Assembly: GCF_029937575.1 (NCBI RefSeq)
Contig: NZ_JAPYPS010000030.1
Location: 1 to 41,923 of the forward strand
Reading direction: 5' to 3'
DNA: 41,923 nucleotides
Source: Nocardioides sp.
Lineage (GTDB): Bacteria > Actinomycetota > Actinomycetes > Propionibacteriales > Nocardioidaceae
Shown: positions 32,001-39,744 of the stretch, piece after piece
Layout: every line of letters starts with the position of its first letter
How positions within the stretch are numbered: position 1 is the stretch's first letter
Program-made: the position numbers and the translations under genes
The notes under the pieces: model-generated
Told to the model about the DNA's origin: nothing
Seen by the model: only the letters and a program-made list of their open reading frames with translations
The model's database searches: none

Positions 32001-32383
32001 GCCCGGTGCTCCCCGTCGAGTCCGTGACCGAGGTGGCGCGCCAGGTCGGCGCACCAGGGCTCGTCGAGGGAGTCGTCGATCGTGGCGAGCAGCGGCCAGA
32101 CGAGACGATCGGGATCCCACACGTCGTCGCGCTCACGGCCGAGCAGCAACGAGACGAGGGAGTGCGGGTTGAGGAAGCGGACCCCGGCGCAGACCCCGTC
32201 GGCCCGACCCGGCCCGACGCCCAGGCGGTGGGAGAGCCGCTGGGTGAGCCACCGCTCGATGCCCTTCGCCGGGACCACCACGACCTCTTCGGCGAACGGA
32301 TCCTCCAGCGGGCGCGCCAACAGCTCGCCGAGCGCGTCGGCCAACAGGTCCGTGCGCGGCGCACGATGGAGGTGGAGGGTCAT
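29042..32383 (-). CDS. recC: Exodeoxyribonuclease V subunit gamma (RecC)
   Basis: This 1113-residue protein is the non-catalytic, Chi-recognising partner of RecBCD. It opens with MTLHLHRAPRTDLLADALGELL and VVVPAKGIERWLTQRLSHRLG, then LFGHTRLPATEVALLQAL and ILVMCPDIETFAPLI. It keeps the helicase-like fold without a functional Walker site, which is typical of RecC. The ATG at 32383 has a GGAGG site just upstream. It begins a tightly overlapping recC-recB-recD operon, the usual order in actinobacteria that have RecBCD. Confidence 0.94.
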   Translation of the reverse strand: MTLHLHRAPRTDLLADALGELLARPLEDPFAEEVVVVPAKGIERWLTQRLSHRLGVGPGRADGVCAGVRFLNPHSLVSLLLGRERDDVWDPDRLVWPLLATIDDSLDEPWCADLARHLGHGLDGEHRAMRRDRRYSVARRLAGLFASYAVQRPQLVTDWREGRPSDGAGGELADDLRWQPELWRRLLERVDVEAPDERWQRTLSLLESGGDGLDLPDRLSLFGHTRLPATEVALLQALATTRDVHLWLPQPSPQLWDDLADAGGVVARDVDDSAGRVGHPLLASLGRDTRELRRTLTVPAQDEALPSHDAASRTLLGHLQHDLRGNHAPSAEERAARAHDPADRSLQVHACHGPARQVDVLREVLVGLLADDPTLQPRDILVMCPDIETFAPLISAGFGLADVVEDADGGGHPAHRLRVRLADRALTSTNPLLAVAASLVELAGGRVTASDVLDLAAHSAVRLRFGFSDDDLDRIATWVGQAGIRWGLDAAQRARYEMSGFEHNTWRAGLDRILLGVAMSADDHRHLGRGLPVDDVGSNDIDLAGRLAELLDRLGRCLDDLTAAADVAAWMQALSLGTRSLTDVDDESAWQVPQLERELSRAADSSSGSAGVPLRLADVRALLASRLGGRPTRANFRTGTLTVCTMVPMRSVPHRVVCLVGLDDGVFPRTTVVDGDDVLARRPFTGERDARSEDRQLLLDALLAAGETVVITYTGANEHSGAPRPPAVPLGEILDAADRTMADPVRDTILVHHPLQPHDPKNLTPGGLLAGGEARPFSFDVDALAGARAAVAERVTPPRLLDEPLAEAPRGDVNLADLTAFFSHPARSFLRQRLDVSTPLAPDALSDAIPVELDSLEVWGVGDRLLRELLAGQDATAVMLAEQLRGTLPPGQLAGLALRNVADEAQKLINRTAELRAGSSRSVDVDVDLGGGRRLSGTVSGIFGPKLVDVSYSRLKPRQRLTSWINLLALSAARPDESYTAHAVGKDRAGPKRALAGPLDHRAVDWLRELVELRDLGLRAPLPIPIATAAAWAEGHVRELMGDDVSPEHLARRAWVTDPHNQFGIEGEDADAYHRRAYGDDAPLEVLLDAGLASYAWRVWEPILTIAEKVGPL

Positions 32384-32495
32384 CGCGACGACCCTAGACG
32401 GAGCCGCCGACGGTCGCCGCGACCCGACGACCCCTACCCCGTCCTCGCCGGGTCCTCGTGCCCGCACGGGGTCGAGGGGGTGCGATGATCGAGGC

Positions 32496-32843
32496 ATGGA
32501 GACCCTCGCCATCATCCTCAGCGCGGCCTTCGCCGCGGTCATGCTGATCTCGGCCTCCGGCAAGGTCACCAAGATGGAGCCGGTCGTGGCCAACCTCTCC
32601 AAGGTGGGCGTGACCTCCGGCATGTTCCCGGTCCTGGCATCGATCCAGGTCGTGGGGGCCGTCGGTCTGGTCGTCGGCATCTGGGTGCCCGCGATCGGCG
32701 TGGCCGCCGCCATCGGCTTCGTCCTCTACTTCGTGGGCGCCTGCCTCTATCACGTGCGTGCCGACGACACAGCGGGAGCGGCCGTGCCCGCGGGGCTCGC
32801 GGTCGTCGCTGCGGTCGTCGCCGTCGTGCGTGCGATCGCCTGA
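32496..32843 (+). CDS. DoxX-family membrane protein
   Basis: This 115-residue protein has four predicted helices (about 4-20, 45-62, 66-85 and 95-113). The first ends with ASGKVTKMEP, the usual DoxX-like pattern of a helix followed by K-x and a short loop. The family is linked loosely to redox or membrane-quinone functions, but the molecular role is unknown. It is divergent from recC by 112 bases and convergent with the PGPGW pair 12 bases away. Confidence 0.8.
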   Translation: METLAIILSAAFAAVMLISASGKVTKMEPVVANLSKVGVTSGMFPVLASIQVVGAVGLVVGIWVPAIGVAAAIGFVLYFVGACLYHVRADDTAGAAVPAGLAVVAAVVAVVRAIA

Positions 32844-32855
32844 CCCGGGCCCCCC

Positions 32856-33338
32856 TCAGAGCTCGTCGAACTCCCGGTCCGCGTCCTCGATCTGACCCTC
32901 CAGGGCCGCCACCGCGTCGGGCTTGCCGTGGAAGCGGCGGTAGGAGTAGACGATGAGGGCGGCAGCGATGAGGCCGGAGGCGATCTGGGTGACCGCTGTC
33001 GCAGTCCCACCCGGCAGCCAGAGCGTCCCGCCCAACGGCCACCAGTCGGGCTCGGCGGGCGAGGCGATCCACAGGGCACCGGCGGCGAAGAGGAGCAGCA
33101 CGCCGGTCACGGAGATGGCGATGCGCGGCACCGTCTCGACGCTCTCGGCGGCACCCTTGAGGGCGCGGTACTTGATCGGGTCGAGCCGACGCTCGGCCCA
33201 CTCGTACTGCTGGGACAGGATCGCCAGCGCGCCGAAGATCATCAGCAGCCCGGGCCCGGGCAACGCCAGGGCCGCGATGCCCGCGACGAGCAGCGTCCAG
33301 CCGACGACCTCGAACCCGACCCTCTTCACGACCTTCAT
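32856..33338 (-). CDS. PGPGW-type (TIGR02611-like) membrane protein, copy 1
   Basis: This 160-residue membrane protein has LVAGIAALALPGPGLLMIFGALAILS near residues 17-42, the Pro-Gly-Pro-Gly signature of the family. Further helices are at about 76-92 and 112-130, and the C-terminus is acidic. The ATG at 33338 overlaps the stop of the upstream paralogue (ATGA). The family is common in actinobacteria and has no established function. Confidence 0.82.
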   Translation of the reverse strand: MKVVKRVGFEVVGWTLLVAGIAALALPGPGLLMIFGALAILSQQYEWAERRLDPIKYRALKGAAESVETVPRIAISVTGVLLLFAAGALWIASPAEPDWWPLGGTLWLPGGTATAVTQIASGLIAAALIVYSYRRFHGKPDAVAALEGQIEDADREFDEL

Positions 33339-33832
33339 GGGCCGAGCATCCCAGAGTCCGACAACTTCTCGCCGGCCTTCTCCGGGGAGACGCCGGTCAG
33401 CCGACGCCGGTGGCCGCGGCGCACGCGGCGGTAGGTGTCGAGGACGAGAGCCAGGGTCACCAGGCCGGAGAGGATCTGGCTGACGCCGGCCCACCACCCT
33501 CCTGGCAGCCACGTCCAGGACGGCAGCAGCCACCAGGCAGGCTCCGGCGGCGCCCACAGCCAGACCAGGCCGGAGGCGGCCAGGGCGAGCGATCCCGCGA
33601 CGGACCACGCCGCGCGCCACGGGGTGGAGACGCCGTGCCGGGCCCCCTCGACAGCGCGGTCCTTGAGGCGGTCGACCCAGCGAGCCGCCCAGGTGTACCG
33701 CTCGGCGAGCAGGGCCAGTCCGACCACCATCACGAGCAGTCCCGGACCGGGCAGCGGGAACAGCACGATGCCCACGGCCGTCAGCACCCAGCCGAGCGTG
33801 GCGATCGTCCACCCGCGCAGCCGTGCCGACAT
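33335..33832 (-). CDS. PGPGW-type membrane protein, copy 2
   Basis: From ATG 33832 this 165-residue protein is a tandem paralogue of the next gene. It has the same order of parts: an LFPLPGPGLLVMVVGLALLAERYTWA segment, a WxxLP-rich loop (WWLLPSWTWLPGGWWAG), a final helix and a basic tail. The pair is translationally coupled by a four-base overlap, so the duplicated proteins are made together and may form a hetero-oligomer; that last step is inference. Confidence 0.82.
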   Translation of the reverse strand: MSARLRGWTIATLGWVLTAVGIVLFPLPGPGLLVMVVGLALLAERYTWAARWVDRLKDRAVEGARHGVSTPWRAAWSVAGSLALAASGLVWLWAPPEPAWWLLPSWTWLPGGWWAGVSQILSGLVTLALVLDTYRRVRRGHRRRLTGVSPEKAGEKLSDSGMLGP

Positions 33833-33889
33833 GCCGCGAGCCTGCACGGACCGGGCGACGCCGAGGTGAACGCTCCTCGACCGGCAGGT

Positions 33890-34393
33890 TCAGCCGCCGT
33901 ACGTCGCCAGGTAGGCCCGGCCCTCGTCGTCCAGGCGCCCGTGCTCCTGGGCCACCCGCGCCCAGCGCACCGACATCGTCATGAAGCGCATCGGGTTGTA
34001 GACGTCCTCCTCGCGGGAGAAGAGTCCGTCTCCGGCGTAGGTCATGATCGTCATGTTGGACTGCTCGAGCGCCGACCCGTCTCCCGGATCGGGCATCAGG
34101 TTGCGCACCTCGCAGATCAGCCGCGACGACGCCTCGTCCACCACCTGCCAGGCCAACGGGAACCCGGTCATCACCGAGCCGGGGAACGAGGTCATCGTCG
34201 ACACCGACCACTCACGGATCGCCTCGCGACCGCGGAACGTGCCGAACGCGTGCTCGACGTACGTCGCGTCCTCGGTGAAGTTGAGCGCGAAGTCGCTCCA
34301 GTCTCCGGTGTCGACATAGCCCTGCACCCGGGCGTGCAGCGCGGCGTACGCCTCGGTGATCTCGGCGGCGGTGAAGGACGTCACGACTGACAT
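33890..34393 (-). CDS. SnoaL-like/NTF2-fold protein
   Basis: From ATG 34393 the protein has 167 residues in the NTF2/SnoaL fold: EAYAALHARVQGYVDTGDWSDFALNFTEDATYVEHAFGTFRGREAIREWS, then matching beta strands. This fold is used by small-molecule isomerases, hydratases and polyketide cyclases, and the substrate cannot be told. An in-frame ATG at 34486 inside the AT-rich intergenic region would add 31 basic residues; I prefer the shorter form, though neither has a clear ribosome site. It is divergent from the TauE/SafE gene. Confidence 0.8.
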   Translation of the reverse strand: MSVVTSFTAAEITEAYAALHARVQGYVDTGDWSDFALNFTEDATYVEHAFGTFRGREAIREWSVSTMTSFPGSVMTGFPLAWQVVDEASSRLICEVRNLMPDPGDGSALEQSNMTIMTYAGDGLFSREEDVYNPMRFMTMSVRWARVAQEHGRLDDEGRAYLATYGG

Positions 34394-34480
34394 CCAACCA
34401 GGCTTCGACGCGCCCGTGGCGCGGAGGCGCCGACGTCGCCACGCCGACGTGTCGTCCGGGTCATTGTCATTTAAGTTAGT

Positions 34481-34494
34481 AGACATTAGTGTCT
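34481..34494. promoter_or_regulatory. Palindrome in the AT-rich divergent promoter region of SnoaL-like and TauE genes
   Basis: AGACATTAGTGTCT has perfect 5-base arms around TTAG. It lies in a conspicuously AT-rich stretch (34466-34510) between the two divergent genes and could be a regulator site. Confidence 0.4.
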
Positions 34495-34539
34495 CGCCTT
34501 ACTTACTAGCGACACACTTCCCAGAGAGGCACCACCCTC

Positions 34540-35457
34540 ATGCGCAAGCTCCTCGTGCTCGGCTTCGTCGGGCTCCTGGCCCAGCTCATCGACGGCTCCC
34601 TCGGCATGGCGTACGGCGTCACGTCGTCGACCCTGCTCATCGCCGCCGGCGTCGCCCCGGCGGCCTCCTCGGCGGCCGTCCACTTCTCCGAGATCGGGAC
34701 GTCGTTGGTCTCCGGGTTCTCCCACCACAAGCTGGGCAACGTCGACTGGCGCACCGTGAGCATCCTGGCGCTGCCCGGCTTCGTCGGAGCGTTCGCCGGC
34801 GCGACCCTGCTCGCCAACCTCGACGGCGACCTGGCCAAGCCGTGGGTGGCCGGGATCCTGCTGGCTCTCGGCGTGTACGTCGTGTGGCGCTTCCTCGTGC
34901 TGGGTGGGCGGCGCCCGGTCTTCAAGAGCCGCCCGTCGGTCCGGATGCTCGCGCCGATGGGCCTCTTCGGCGGCGCCCTGGACGCCGTCGGCGGCGGCGG
35001 GTGGGGACCGGTCGGCACCACGACGCTGCTGTCGTCGGGTCGGCTCGAGCCTCGCAAGGTCGTCGGCTCGATCGACACCTCGGAGTTCGTCGTCGCGATC
35101 GGCGGGTCCCTGGGCTTCCTGCTCGCGCTCAGCAGCCAGGACATCCCGTGGAGCTACGCGCTGGCGCTGCTCGCCGGCGGCGTGATCGCCGCACCCGTGG
35201 CCGCCTGGCTCGTCAGGAAGCTCGCCGCCCGGGTGCTCGGTGTGGCTGCCGGCGGACTGATCATCGTGACCAACTCCAAGACCCTGGCCGAGGCCTTCGG
35301 TGCGAGCGGTGCCCAGGTCGGCGCGATCGCCGGCCTCCTCGCCGTCCTGTGGATCGCGGGCATCGTCTGGGCCGTGCGGATGGAGCGGATCAGCCGCGCT
35401 CGCGAGCGCGACCTCGTCGCTACGTCCGGTGACTCCGAGGCCGTCGTACCGGTGTAG
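34540..35457 (+). CDS. TauE/SafE-family sulfite/anion exporter
   Basis: This 305-residue membrane protein has about eight helices in two related halves. Family marks are LLAQLIDGSLGMAYGVTSSTLLIAAG at the start (residues about 12-37) with AAVHFSEIGTSLVSG, repeated in the second half as GLFGGALDAVGGGGWGPVGTTTLL with SIDTSEFVVAIGGS. TauE/SafE proteins move sulfite, sulfonates or other organosulfur or carboxylate anions. The ligand here is unknown, and no sulfur gene is adjacent. The C-terminus is a short hydrophilic tail. Confidence 0.9.
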   Translation: MRKLLVLGFVGLLAQLIDGSLGMAYGVTSSTLLIAAGVAPAASSAAVHFSEIGTSLVSGFSHHKLGNVDWRTVSILALPGFVGAFAGATLLANLDGDLAKPWVAGILLALGVYVVWRFLVLGGRRPVFKSRPSVRMLAPMGLFGGALDAVGGGGWGPVGTTTLLSSGRLEPRKVVGSIDTSEFVVAIGGSLGFLLALSSQDIPWSYALALLAGGVIAAPVAAWLVRKLAARVLGVAAGGLIIVTNSKTLAEAFGASGAQVGAIAGLLAVLWIAGIVWAVRMERISRARERDLVATSGDSEAVVPV

Positions 35458-35486
35458 GTCTGGTCAGCGTTGCCGATCCCGGCCGA

Positions 35487-36452
35487 TCAGCACAGGATCG
35501 GGATCGGCAGCGTGCAGCCGGGCTCGCCGTCAGGCTCACCGGGGCGCGACGCGTCGGCGTCCTTGATCGTCGGCTTGAGGTAGCCGCGCACCTTGCGCGA
35601 CATCGAGGCGCTGATGTGCAGGTCGTCCCACCACGTGTGGGTCTTGCCGACCTTGCCGTGGCACACCTTGCCCTCGCAGAAGTAGGGGTTCACGTTGATC
35701 AGGCGGGCGTCCGAGGCGAGCGGCGCCATCGTCTTCTTGAGGTAGCGCTTGGTCCCGACCGAGTCGGCCAGGGCCTTCTTGCGCGCCACGTTGCAGGAGT
35801 ACGGCGAGTTGCCCTTGCTGCAGCGCTTCCTCTTGTCGGGCACCGTCGCGACCTGGCCGACCACGTCGACCTCGGCGCCCATCGAGGCCAGGGTCTGCAT
35901 CAGGCGCGGAGTGGCCTTGCGGCTGGCACGGGCCATCTGGCCGGTGTAGGTCTGGTCCTTGTCCTTGATCGCCTGGCGGTAGCGCTGCCAGCTGGCCGCG
36001 AGCAGCACCCGGTGGCCCTGCTCGGCGCCGAGGACGCCGCTGAGGTAGTCCAGGGCGAGATCGTTCGACTGGTAGCACTTCGGGGCGGCCTGCCCGGGCG
36101 TGAGCTGGTTGTCCATCGGCGGGCAGCCGCCCATCACGATGGCCACCAGGTTGACGTCCGTCTTGCCGGCGGCCCGCTTCAGGCCCGGGATCATCTGCCA
36201 GGCGTGGGAGTCGCCCCAGAGCAGCACCGTGGGGCGCTGCTCCTTGAAGGCGGTGAGCCGGCACACGGTGGGGTCCTGTGGGATCAGGTCCGCGCGAGCG
36301 ACACAGGATCGCGGCATCTTGGCATGGTCGTTCTTCGGCTTGACGGCGTCGGCCGGGGAGACCGAGAAGGCGACCAGGAGCGACGAGAGCAGGGCGAGGA
36401 CCACGGCGGGGAGCAGGGTGGACCCGAGCGGGGGGAGGGAGCGCTGGTTCAT
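35487..36452 (-). CDS. Secreted stand-alone SGNH-domain protein
   Basis: This 321-residue protein starts with a signal peptide (about 1-36, ending SPADA) and is otherwise an SGNH hydrolase-like domain. Block I RPTVLLWGDSHAWQMIP contains the nucleophile serine. The C-terminal WWDDLHIS block provides the Asp-x-x-His pair. Several cysteines suggest disulfides. It is a clear paralogue of the C-terminal part of the acyltransferase at 37320-39542 (RPTVLLWGDSHAWQMIP and DVNLVAIVMGGCPPM match RPTVVLWGDSHAWMLIP and DVNLVAFVMGACPPL). It probably transfers or removes acetyl groups on cell-surface glycans. Confidence 0.85.
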   Translation of the reverse strand: MNQRSLPPLGSTLLPAVVLALLSSLLVAFSVSPADAVKPKNDHAKMPRSCVARADLIPQDPTVCRLTAFKEQRPTVLLWGDSHAWQMIPGLKRAAGKTDVNLVAIVMGGCPPMDNQLTPGQAAPKCYQSNDLALDYLSGVLGAEQGHRVLLAASWQRYRQAIKDKDQTYTGQMARASRKATPRLMQTLASMGAEVDVVGQVATVPDKRKRCSKGNSPYSCNVARKKALADSVGTKRYLKKTMAPLASDARLINVNPYFCEGKVCHGKVGKTHTWWDDLHISASMSRKVRGYLKPTIKDADASRPGEPDGEPGCTLPIPILC

Positions 36453-36537
36453 GGTGGCCCCATGGTCGCATCCGATCGTCGGATCGTGCAGTCGAAGGAG
36501 GCGATCTTCTGGACTTCTCAGGAGCCTCGCGAGGCCG

Positions 36538-37323
36538 TCAGCGGGTCCGGTCGGCGTACGCCGTCGCAGCGACGTGGACGGCGTCGAGATAGCTCCGCGC
36601 GTTGTTGTAGCTCAGGATCCCGGCCGTCCAGCCGGCCGGGGTGGTGAGGTCGCGCTCGCCCGCGCACAGGTACCGCGCGGCGGCGTACGCCGCGTCGTCG
36701 AGGTCGTTGGGATCCGAGAGGCCGTCACCGTCACCGTCGGACTGCCAGGTGACCCACGTGGACGAGATGAACTGCATCGGGCCGAACGCGTGGTCCCAGA
36801 CCTTGTCGCCGTGCCAGCGACGCGACTCCCGCGTGGCGGGGATCGCCATCACGTTGCCCACGCCGTTCAGTGCCGGGCCGAGGATCGGCTCCGACGAGCG
36901 GCCGTCCAGGAGCAGGACCCGGCCTCCCAGGAGCCCGTGCTGCGACTCGACCCACCCGATCCCGGCCAGCGTCGTCCACCCCAGCCCGCACCCGCGTGGC
37001 GCCATCAGCTCGGCGCGGGCGTAGGCGCGCAACGCCGTGACCGGAACCCCGCTGGCGGTCGAGGTCTGCTCGAGCCACGTCTCGTCGATCACCGGTACGC
37101 CGGTGGCGGCATCGCCCCCGGAGGCGGCCTCGGGCTCCGACTGCACCGCCGGCGCCGCGGGCACCGCCGACGGCGGCTGCCCCGGTTGCCCTGCCGCCGC
37201 CGGCGTCAGGTCCATCGTGGCCGGGCGGGAGTAGAGCGTCTGCTGGAGCAGGTAGGCCAGCCCGGACAGGGCGACGAGAGCGACCGTGAAGGCAACGGCC
37301 GCGCGCAGGGGGCGAGCGGTCAC
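36538..37323 (-). CDS. Lytic murein transglycosylase (SLT/MltB-like)
   Basis: From GTG 37323 the protein has 261 residues. A membrane anchor or signal (RAAVAFTVALVALSGLAYLL, about 6-26) is followed by a Pro/Ala-rich linker (about 37-70). The transglycosylase domain carries the catalytic glutamate in AGIGWVESQHG, then VWDHAFGPMQFISSTW and an NNARSYLD C-terminal motif. A DGDGDGLSDPNDLDD loop resembles a calcium-binding insert. It cleaves the glycan strand of peptidoglycan to 1,6-anhydro-MurNAc ends. The GTG overlaps the stop of the acyltransferase gene (GTGA), so the two are translated together. Confidence 0.88.
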   Translation of the reverse strand: MTARPLRAAVAFTVALVALSGLAYLLQQTLYSRPATMDLTPAAAGQPGQPPSAVPAAPAVQSEPEAASGGDAATGVPVIDETWLEQTSTASGVPVTALRAYARAELMAPRGCGLGWTTLAGIGWVESQHGLLGGRVLLLDGRSSEPILGPALNGVGNVMAIPATRESRRWHGDKVWDHAFGPMQFISSTWVTWQSDGDGDGLSDPNDLDDAAYAAARYLCAGERDLTTPAGWTAGILSYNNARSYLDAVHVAATAYADRTR

Positions 37324-39542
37324 GGTGCGGCGCTGACCGCCGGCGTCACGTCGCTGGCCACCGGGGTGGAGTCCTTGGGGCGGGCCTGCTCGCCCGACTC
37401 GAACTGGTCGATCAGGCCTCGGATGCTCGGAGTGAAGTACGACTTGAGCTGGCGCGACAGCGCGGCGCTGATGTGGTTGTCGTCGAAGAAGTTCACGACA
37501 CCGTCGGCCTCGGCGTAGCACGTGTCCTCGTCGCACAGCGACGGCGTGACGTCGATGAAGCGGGAGTTCTCGGTGAAGCCGCTCATCTGCTCGCGCAGCC
37601 AGCTCACCGTGGCGGCCTCGCCCTCGATCGCGAGGTCGCGGTCGACGTCGCAGGAGAAGGGCCGGGCCCGTGCCTCGCAGAGCGGGGCGTTGCGCGGGAT
37701 GAACGGGGTCGGTCCGACCACGTCGATGTCGGCGTTGATCAGCGACAGCTCCTCGAAGAGGCGCGGCGCCCCGTCCTCGAACAGCTCCGAGATGCGCTCG
37801 ATGTAGGCGTCGTTGCCACCGTCGGGCCGCTCGTCGAACTCGACGACCTCGTCCGGGCTGTGCCGGTACGTCGGCCAGCTGGCGCTCGTGATGACCCGGA
37901 TGGGCGGCTTCTTCCGGCCGCTGCGCTTGGTGACGAACTTGAGCGCGAGCTCGTTGTTGCGCGCGCAGGCGAGCCGGACGTCCTCGGGAGCCTTGAGCGG
38001 GGGGCAGGCACCCATCACGAAGGCGACCAGGTTGACGTCCTTGTCGGCTGCAGCCGCCTCGATCGCGGGGATCAGCATCCAGGCGTGCGAGTCGCCCCAC
38101 AGCACCACCGTGGGCCGCTCCTCGTCGAAGGGCACCAGGTCGCAGCGGTTGGGCTTGTCGGGGATGAACGAGCTCTCGCCGAGGCACTCCGAGGGCATCT
38201 CCGGCACGTCGTTGAGCTGCTGGGCGACGGTCTCCCACCGCGGTGTGGTGGCCTGGTCGTTGGCGAGCGCCAGGGCGCCGGTCGAGAGCGAGGCGACCGT
38301 CGACATGGCCACGACGCCGCTGATGATCACGCGACGCGAGCCCCAGGTCTTCGACTTCGTCACCGCCCCGGAGCGCTTGTAGAAGAGCCCCTCGATGTAG
38401 CGGTAGCTCAGGTAGGCCAGCAGCAGCCCGAGCATGACGAGGGCGATCCGCGCCCACAGGGGCGGCGGCGCGAGGTTGAGGGACTCACCGAGCACCAGCA
38501 ACGGCCAGTGCCAGAGGTACCAGCCGTAGGAGACCAGGCCGAGGCCGACGAGGAGCTTGGTCGACAGCAGCCGGGTCACGGCCGTGGGCCCGCCGACACC
38601 GGCCCAGACGAGCAGGGCAGCAGCCACGCAGGGCAGCAGCGCCCAGTAGCTGGGGTAGCCGTCGACCGGCATCGGCTTCCACAGCACGAAGGCGATGATC
38701 GCGGCGCCCGCGAGGCCCATCACCTCTCGCAGGTCCTCTGCGGGTCTGACCTTGCGCACGATCAGCGCCAGGGCGACGCCGAGCAGGAACTCGAAGGCGC
38801 GGGTGATCGGAAGGTAGTAGGCGGCGTCCGGGTTGCTGCTGGCCCAGGTGATGGCCAGCCACAGCGATGCCCCCGCGAGCGCGACGCTGGTCACCAGCAG
38901 CGACGCGACGGTGGGCACGCGCAGCACCCGCGCGAGCACGAAGGCCAGGATGATCGCGAGCGGGAGAGCGAGGTAGAACTGCTCCTCGACCGAGAGCGAC
39001 CAGGTGTGCAGCAGGACACCGGTGCCGGGCTCGAGCCCGAAGTAGTCGATGTCGTCCTGCTGCCAGAAGAAGAAGTTGGACACGAAGCCGGCGGCCGCAG
39101 CGGCGGACTTGGCCGTCTGCTGCTGCGACCCGGTCGGCGTCGCGACGAGGTAGCTGAGGATCAGCACCCCGATCAGCATGGTGGCCTTGGCGGGGATCAG
39201 CCGGCGCGCGCGGCGCGCGTAGAAGGCACCCCACTTGATGCCGCCCGTGCGCTGGTACTCGTGCATCAGCAGCCCGGTGATGACGTACCCGGAGACGACG
39301 AAGAACAGGTCGAGGCCGATGTAGGCGCCCTCGAACCCCGGCACGTGAGCGTGGAAGCCCATCACCATGATCGCGGCGGCGCCGCGGATGCCGTCGATGT
39401 CGGGCCGGTACTCCGAGCGGGTCCGACCCTTCTTCTCGTTCTTGTCCGGAGTCGACTCGGCCGTCTGGGGAGACCGAGGGCCCTGGGGGGAGGCGCCATC
39501 GGTCGTCGAACCACTGCGCGCGGGCAGGGTGAACGACGCCAC
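37320..39542 (-). CDS. Acyltransferase-3 / SGNH fusion (OafA/OatA-type O-acetyltransferase)
   Basis: This protein of 740 residues starts at GTG 39542, which has a GGAGG site 9 bases upstream. After a polar leader (about 1-45) is an acyltransferase-3 membrane domain with about ten helices. It starts RPDIDGIRGAAAIMVMGFHAH and has the FFVVSGYVITGLL and WSLSVEEQFYLALPL signatures. A C-terminal extracytoplasmic SGNH domain (about 500-720) has GDSHAW and the DDNHIS pair. This is the layout of enzymes that carry acetyl groups across the membrane and attach them to wall or exopolysaccharide sugars. The next gene is a lytic transglycosylase, so peptidoglycan is the most attractive acceptor. Confidence 0.9.
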   Translation of the reverse strand: MASFTLPARSGSTTDGASPQGPRSPQTAESTPDKNEKKGRTRSEYRPDIDGIRGAAAIMVMGFHAHVPGFEGAYIGLDLFFVVSGYVITGLLMHEYQRTGGIKWGAFYARRARRLIPAKATMLIGVLILSYLVATPTGSQQQTAKSAAAAAGFVSNFFFWQQDDIDYFGLEPGTGVLLHTWSLSVEEQFYLALPLAIILAFVLARVLRVPTVASLLVTSVALAGASLWLAITWASSNPDAAYYLPITRAFEFLLGVALALIVRKVRPAEDLREVMGLAGAAIIAFVLWKPMPVDGYPSYWALLPCVAAALLVWAGVGGPTAVTRLLSTKLLVGLGLVSYGWYLWHWPLLVLGESLNLAPPPLWARIALVMLGLLLAYLSYRYIEGLFYKRSGAVTKSKTWGSRRVIISGVVAMSTVASLSTGALALANDQATTPRWETVAQQLNDVPEMPSECLGESSFIPDKPNRCDLVPFDEERPTVVLWGDSHAWMLIPAIEAAAADKDVNLVAFVMGACPPLKAPEDVRLACARNNELALKFVTKRSGRKKPPIRVITSASWPTYRHSPDEVVEFDERPDGGNDAYIERISELFEDGAPRLFEELSLINADIDVVGPTPFIPRNAPLCEARARPFSCDVDRDLAIEGEAATVSWLREQMSGFTENSRFIDVTPSLCDEDTCYAEADGVVNFFDDNHISAALSRQLKSYFTPSIRGLIDQFESGEQARPKDSTPVASDVTPAVSAAP

Positions 39543-39732
39543 GGGTGCACCTCCTCGGGGGTCGGGTCGGCCAACGTGTAGACGCGGTGATGCCCCAGGT
39601 CGCATGAGGCGTCACCACAGTATGCGGCGTCCCCCTCGTTCGGCGTGAGCCAACGTGTCTATTGATACGCCGGGCAGCGCTCGAGCCACGTCTCGCGCCA
39701 CCGCGCCGCGCCCCGACGGCGCCCGCACGCCG

Positions 39733-39738
39733 TACTCT
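39733..39738 (+). promoter_or_regulatory. -10 box for a leaderless adenylate cyclase transcript
   Basis: TACTCT ends six bases before the GTG at 39745, the spacing expected when transcription begins at the first base of the start codon. This supports that GTG over the upstream one at 39655. Confidence 0.5.
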
Positions 39739-39744
39739 TCGGCC

